Positions 60,979 to 64,000 of a stretch of 64,000 nt of DNA are shown piece after piece. A model generated the notes under the pieces. The model was not told the DNA's origin, made no database searches, and saw only the letters and a list, made by a program, of their open reading frames with translations. The translations under genes and the position numbers were made by a program. Position 1 is the first letter of the stretch; each line of letters starts with the position of its first letter. Where the stretch lies: contig NC_088306.1 of assembly GCF_032854445.1 (NCBI RefSeq), positions 5,471,145-5,535,144 on the forward strand, given 5' to 3'. This DNA comes from Liolophura sinensis. Lineage: Eukaryota > Mollusca > Polyplacophora > Chitonida > Chitonidae.

Positions 60979-62653
60979 CAGTCCTTGAAAAAAGTTTGGA
61001 ATATTGGTGAATTTCACACCATCTTCACGAAGAGCGTGGTTCGTTGCGTTCAGGTCAATATTCTGTCGATTGGTTTCACTTGGACTAGTCTCTATGATGC
61101 ATTATCAATAGTTTCCTCAAACCAAAACATTTCTAAATGTTATAGGAGACGAGTTTTTTACGATATTCTGAAAGCGCCCCAAACAAGTGCAGAAATTCAG
61201 TGAAACCCATGTATTTTATTACGAGCTTTAACTTTTATTCAATTGGAAATATGTCTACAATACTTGGTAAGTTAAATATGCAAAACACTAACAATACAGA
61301 AAATTAATTTAGTACTTTGTGTGCCCACCCTTCGCATTGTACAATGCGCGCACACGTCTTGGCATACTGGCAACTAAGGAAGTCAAAGTTTCTTCCGGTA
61401 TATCTCTCCAGCAAGTGAGCACAGCACGAGTTAGTTCAGCCACGTTCGTTGGGGCTTCATCCAGGTTATTCAACCCTCGGGAAACTTCCGCCCACAAGTT
61501 CTCAATTGGGTTCATATCCGGTGAAATGGCTGGCCACTGCATGTGCTCAACACCCTTCTGTTCCAGAAAATTCCGTATCAGTTCGGTCCGGTGCGGCGTG
61601 GCGTTGTCGTCCTCATACACAAAGTTTGCCCTAAATTGTTGCCGAGCAAATGGGAGCATTATCGTTTCCAGAATCCGTTGATATCGGTGCTGGTTCATGT
61701 GTCCATCCAAGGCGTGCAGGTCGCATTTACCAGTGCTATGAAAAGCACCCCAGACGGTGACCCCACCGCCCCCGCCTTGGACTCTGGGCATGATGTAATC
61801 TTCGTTCAGAGCCTCGTGAGCCTGACGACGCACGATCACACGGCCATCTTCCCGGTAGACGACAAAACGAGACTCATCACTAAATATCACGTGTTGCCAG
61901 TGTCCCACCTGCCAGTTCAGGTGTTCCCGCGCCCAGGATAAGCGTGCCTGGCGGTGTCGACGCTGTAGTAAAGGCTTCCTCTTAGGCCTCCTTACCAAAT
62001 ACCCAGCAGTCAACAGTCTGGATCGCACTAAGCGGCTTGACACAGGAGTATTGGTAAATCTCATCCAGTCAGCGCGTATCTGGTTGGAACTCTTCGCACG
62101 GCCATTGCGGCAAAGTCTCACCAGATACCGGTCCTCTCTCTCGGTGGTCTTTCCTGGCCGACCAGACCTCGGTCTAGGCGTCGGCACACCCGTCTGTCGG
62201 TGTCGCTTAAAGTTTTTGGAGACGGCTCCCTGAGTGACACTAAGAGCTGCTGCAATGTCCTTCTGTTTTGCTCCACCCAGGCTCATACCAACGATACGGT
62301 TGCAGACTGCAGCACTCAGTTGACGTCTCGTGATCACAGCAGTATTGTTGGAAACACTCTGGAGCACTGGCATGCCTTAACCGAGCTTTTATAAGAGTTA
62401 CAAGGTTAAATTATAATCATGTCTGCGTACATGACTTTTTCACTGAGAAATGGATGGTCATGCTTTGTCCCAACTGTAATTTTGCTCAGGTGACACAAGC
62501 AATAATGGTGTGTATGAGCTGAAAGGGGACATAATCCACTACATTTTCCACCCAAACAAAAATGTGTGCATTCAATGTAAGGCGCACAAAAGTATGTTTC
62601 TGGTAAATGCTATCATCAGTGAAAACAGTATTCCAAACTTTTTTCCAGGACTG
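60979..62653 (-). mobile_element. Tc1/mariner transposon, copy 2, 1,675 bp
   Basis: Same length, terminal repeats and TA flanks as copy 1, and inserted at the identical position of the array unit. Left flanks of the two copies share derived bases (ATGATGAAGCAAAATCCG) not seen in TE-free units. Confidence 0.95.
61309..62373 (-). CDS. Tc1-type DD34E transposase, copy 2, 354 aa
   Basis: Same architecture as copy 1 with all catalytic positions kept, including Asn257 (EDDNATPH), so this copy looks the more competent. It differs from copy 1 at about 15 residues (for example 36 K/N and 54 N/I) with no frameshift or stop in either. That fits a fairly recent common origin. Confidence 0.93.
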   Translation of the reverse strand: MPVLQSVSNNTAVITRRQLSAAVCNRIVGMSLGGAKQKDIAAALSVTQGAVSKNFKRHRQTGVPTPRPRSGRPGKTTEREDRYLVRLCRNGRAKSSNQIRADWMRFTNTPVSSRLVRSRLLTAGYLVRRPKRKPLLQRRHRQARLSWAREHLNWQVGHWQHVIFSDESRFVVYREDGRVIVRRQAHEALNEDYIMPRVQGGGGGVTVWGAFHSTGKCDLHALDGHMNQHRYQRILETIMLPFARQQFRANFVYEDDNATPHRTELIRNFLEQKGVEHMQWPAISPDMNPIENLWAEVSRGLNNLDEAPTNVAELTRAVLTCWRDIPEETLTSLVASMPRRVRALYNAKGGHTKY

Positions 62654-63301
62654 TAATATTACATTCATTTGGAATCTAGAGGTATTTTGCCTCTGAACCT
62701 TTGCAAATTAACACAACAGCAATCTCTGATATATAAGCGTGAACAATTTAGAAAGGCGGTTCTGCAATTTGTCCGCGCATTTATTTTCTTAACCATTACC
62801 CATTTGGTCTAACATGCTGTGGCGGAAACACTGACTGTTTTCATCGGCAATAATCTCTTTGGAGATAAGGAATTGACCTGCTAGGCGGAAGGTTTTTTTA
62901 ATAATTAAATATAATATGTATCCCTAACATAACGTCTAACAAATTACTCCTTTAAAACTGTGTAAAAATGAAGGGCACGGAGACCTGTGCAGGCAAAATT
63001 TCAAACTTTATTTTGGATGGATTCATCCAAAGGTCCTTGGAATATTCCATGCAAGTGGTAGTTTTATTTGAGCTGAACCACGAGCAGTGTAGTTTAGAAT
63101 CCATTAAATTGCGTTCGGGTAACGTTCCTGATTTTAATATAATTTAGCAACGAAAGAACTGACGTAAGACAACATATTATATATGCATGTTTCACATGTG
63201 GTTTTATTCAGTCATCACTATGTAAAGCAAGCCGACAACACAAACAAAGCGTTGTTCAAAAGCTGTAAAGGGCTTTAGGGTTTGGCCAACTTGAGTGTGT
63301 T

Positions 63302-63622
63302 CTACAGTCTCGCAAGTCGCCTGAGAGTTTGGTTGGATCTTGGTTTTATCCGCAATGCTGGTTTGCTTTTACTTTTTAGAAGTTCCTGTTGGTAAGGTGT
63401 GGCATGTATCAAGTGGCTGTCATTGCTCAATTTTGACTTCTCGGCAGAAGTGTTGACGTCAACTGTGGAGAAAACGATTGGCTTATACTGCTTTGTCAAT
63501 TCTTTGATATCTTGTTCTTTCTGGAAGGTGATTGCTTGCTTGAGAGACTGGTCATTGCTTGGGAGTGAAGTTGGGCTGTTACTGTGGCCAGGAACAACGT
63601 CGAGTGGAATAATGCTATACAT
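63302..63622 (-). CDS. Array gene copy 31, intact, 106 aa
   Basis: MYSIIPLDVVPGHSN, SNDQSLKQA, KELTKQYK, SAEKSKL, and tail RSNQTLRR. Canonical TATA box upstream. Promoter modules A and B follow, and the window ends just inside module B, so the array goes on. Confidence 0.62.
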   Translation of the reverse strand: MYSIIPLDVVPGHSNSPTSLPSNDQSLKQAITFQKEQDIKELTKQYKPIVFSTVDVNTSAEKSKLSNDSHLIHATPYQQELLKSKSKPALRIKPRSNQTLRRLARL

Positions 63623-64000
63623 TGTTGGAAGAGGTGTTGTCGAAGAGTGTCAAATGGTTTCTGAAGGCTTTAGGGAAAACTGGCCTTTTATATACACGAG
63701 TCGACCGTCAAGAGAAGTGTCGATTTCACTAGTCAGTTGTTTTTATCCAGACAAAGCTGACGATGTGTTTGTTCTTAGGTAATTGTTTTTAGAATGTCTG
63801 TCTAGATAATTGTTGGCCTACATAAGAAATTGATCAGACCGTTTGTTCTGGCTGTGTAGACAATGTTCCTCTCTATACACGGGTCAGGCGGCATAAGGAA
63901 TGTCGATATCACTAGTCAGTTGTCCATTAAAACAAAGGTGGGTGACCCTCTTTTTTAATATTTTTTCTTTGTTTGTATGTCTGGATCATTGTTGGCATAG

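Larger units (their letters stand above)
9680..64000 (-). repeat. Tandem array of a 1.69-kb gene-bearing unit, 31 gene positions, open on the right
   Basis: Successive gene stops are typically 1,650-1,700 bp apart (10057, 11742, 13425, 15108 ...). In minus orientation each unit holds promoter module B, promoter module A, TATA, a 106-codon ORF, a 3' hairpin, AATAAA, and then about 900 bp of spacer with further conserved blocks (GGCGGAAACACTGA read on plus; CTGTGCAGGC near AAAATGAAGCGCAC). Irregular spacings have visible causes: internal deletions (about 19,630; 22,376; 25,445; 42,538; 45,680), a partial unit insertion (31,200-31,620) and Tc1 insertions (47,599 and 60,979). Copies carry private mutations, so this is not one unit duplicated by an assembler. 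Confidence 0.95.

Noticed and set aside
9680-64000. CRISPR-like or rRNA/snRNA gene array
   Set aside because: Units are 1.69 kb with a protein-type gene, not short repeats with spacers. I recognise no rRNA, 5S or snRNA sequence in the unit, and the host is clearly a eukaryote.

Overview
The window looks like nuclear DNA of a lophotrochozoan animal, most probably a mollusc. It has GT-AG introns, a metazoan-type universal stress protein gene, several copies of a tRNA-headed SINE of a type I associate with molluscs, intact Tc1 transposons and low-GC intergenic DNA. There are no bacterial features. The species cannot be named from the sequence alone.

Positions 1 to about 9,680 are single-copy DNA with dispersed repeats. 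The only conventional gene is a plus-strand universal stress protein (USP) gene. Three exons lie in the window (2605-2685, 5130-5236, 5779-6141) with matching splice phases, and the 5' exon is not found here. Its 2.4-kb intron is almost entirely two related minisatellites, with 32-bp then 51-bp units. The flanks hold SINE copies, a 43-bp minisatellite, a 35-bp minisatellite, a 100-bp hairpin element and a TTTA microsatellite.

From about 9,680 to the right edge the window is one tandem array of a roughly 1.69-kb unit, and it continues past the window. I count 31 gene positions. Read on the minus strand, each unit is a compact, intronless RNA polymerase II gene: two diverged copies of a promoter module, a TATA box about 72 nt before the ATG, a 106-codon ORF with a lysine/arginine-rich C-terminus, a small 3' hairpin and an AATAAA signal. 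Seventeen copies are open from ATG to stop (14 of exactly 106 codons as the longest ORF, one of 106 with an open upstream extension, one of 105 and one of 103). Fourteen are broken. I do not recognise the protein. This array is the main candidate for an undescribed system: an amplified small-gene cluster organised rather like histone genes.

Units carry shared private mutations (a frameshift, deletions, an internal partial duplication, a Tc1 insertion at one identical TA) at separations of 7 to 20 units. This shows unequal exchange and gene conversion at work. Two 1,675-bp Tc1/mariner elements with full 354-aa transposase ORFs sit 13,380 bp apart at the same site of the unit. They probably spread with the array, not by two independent insertions.
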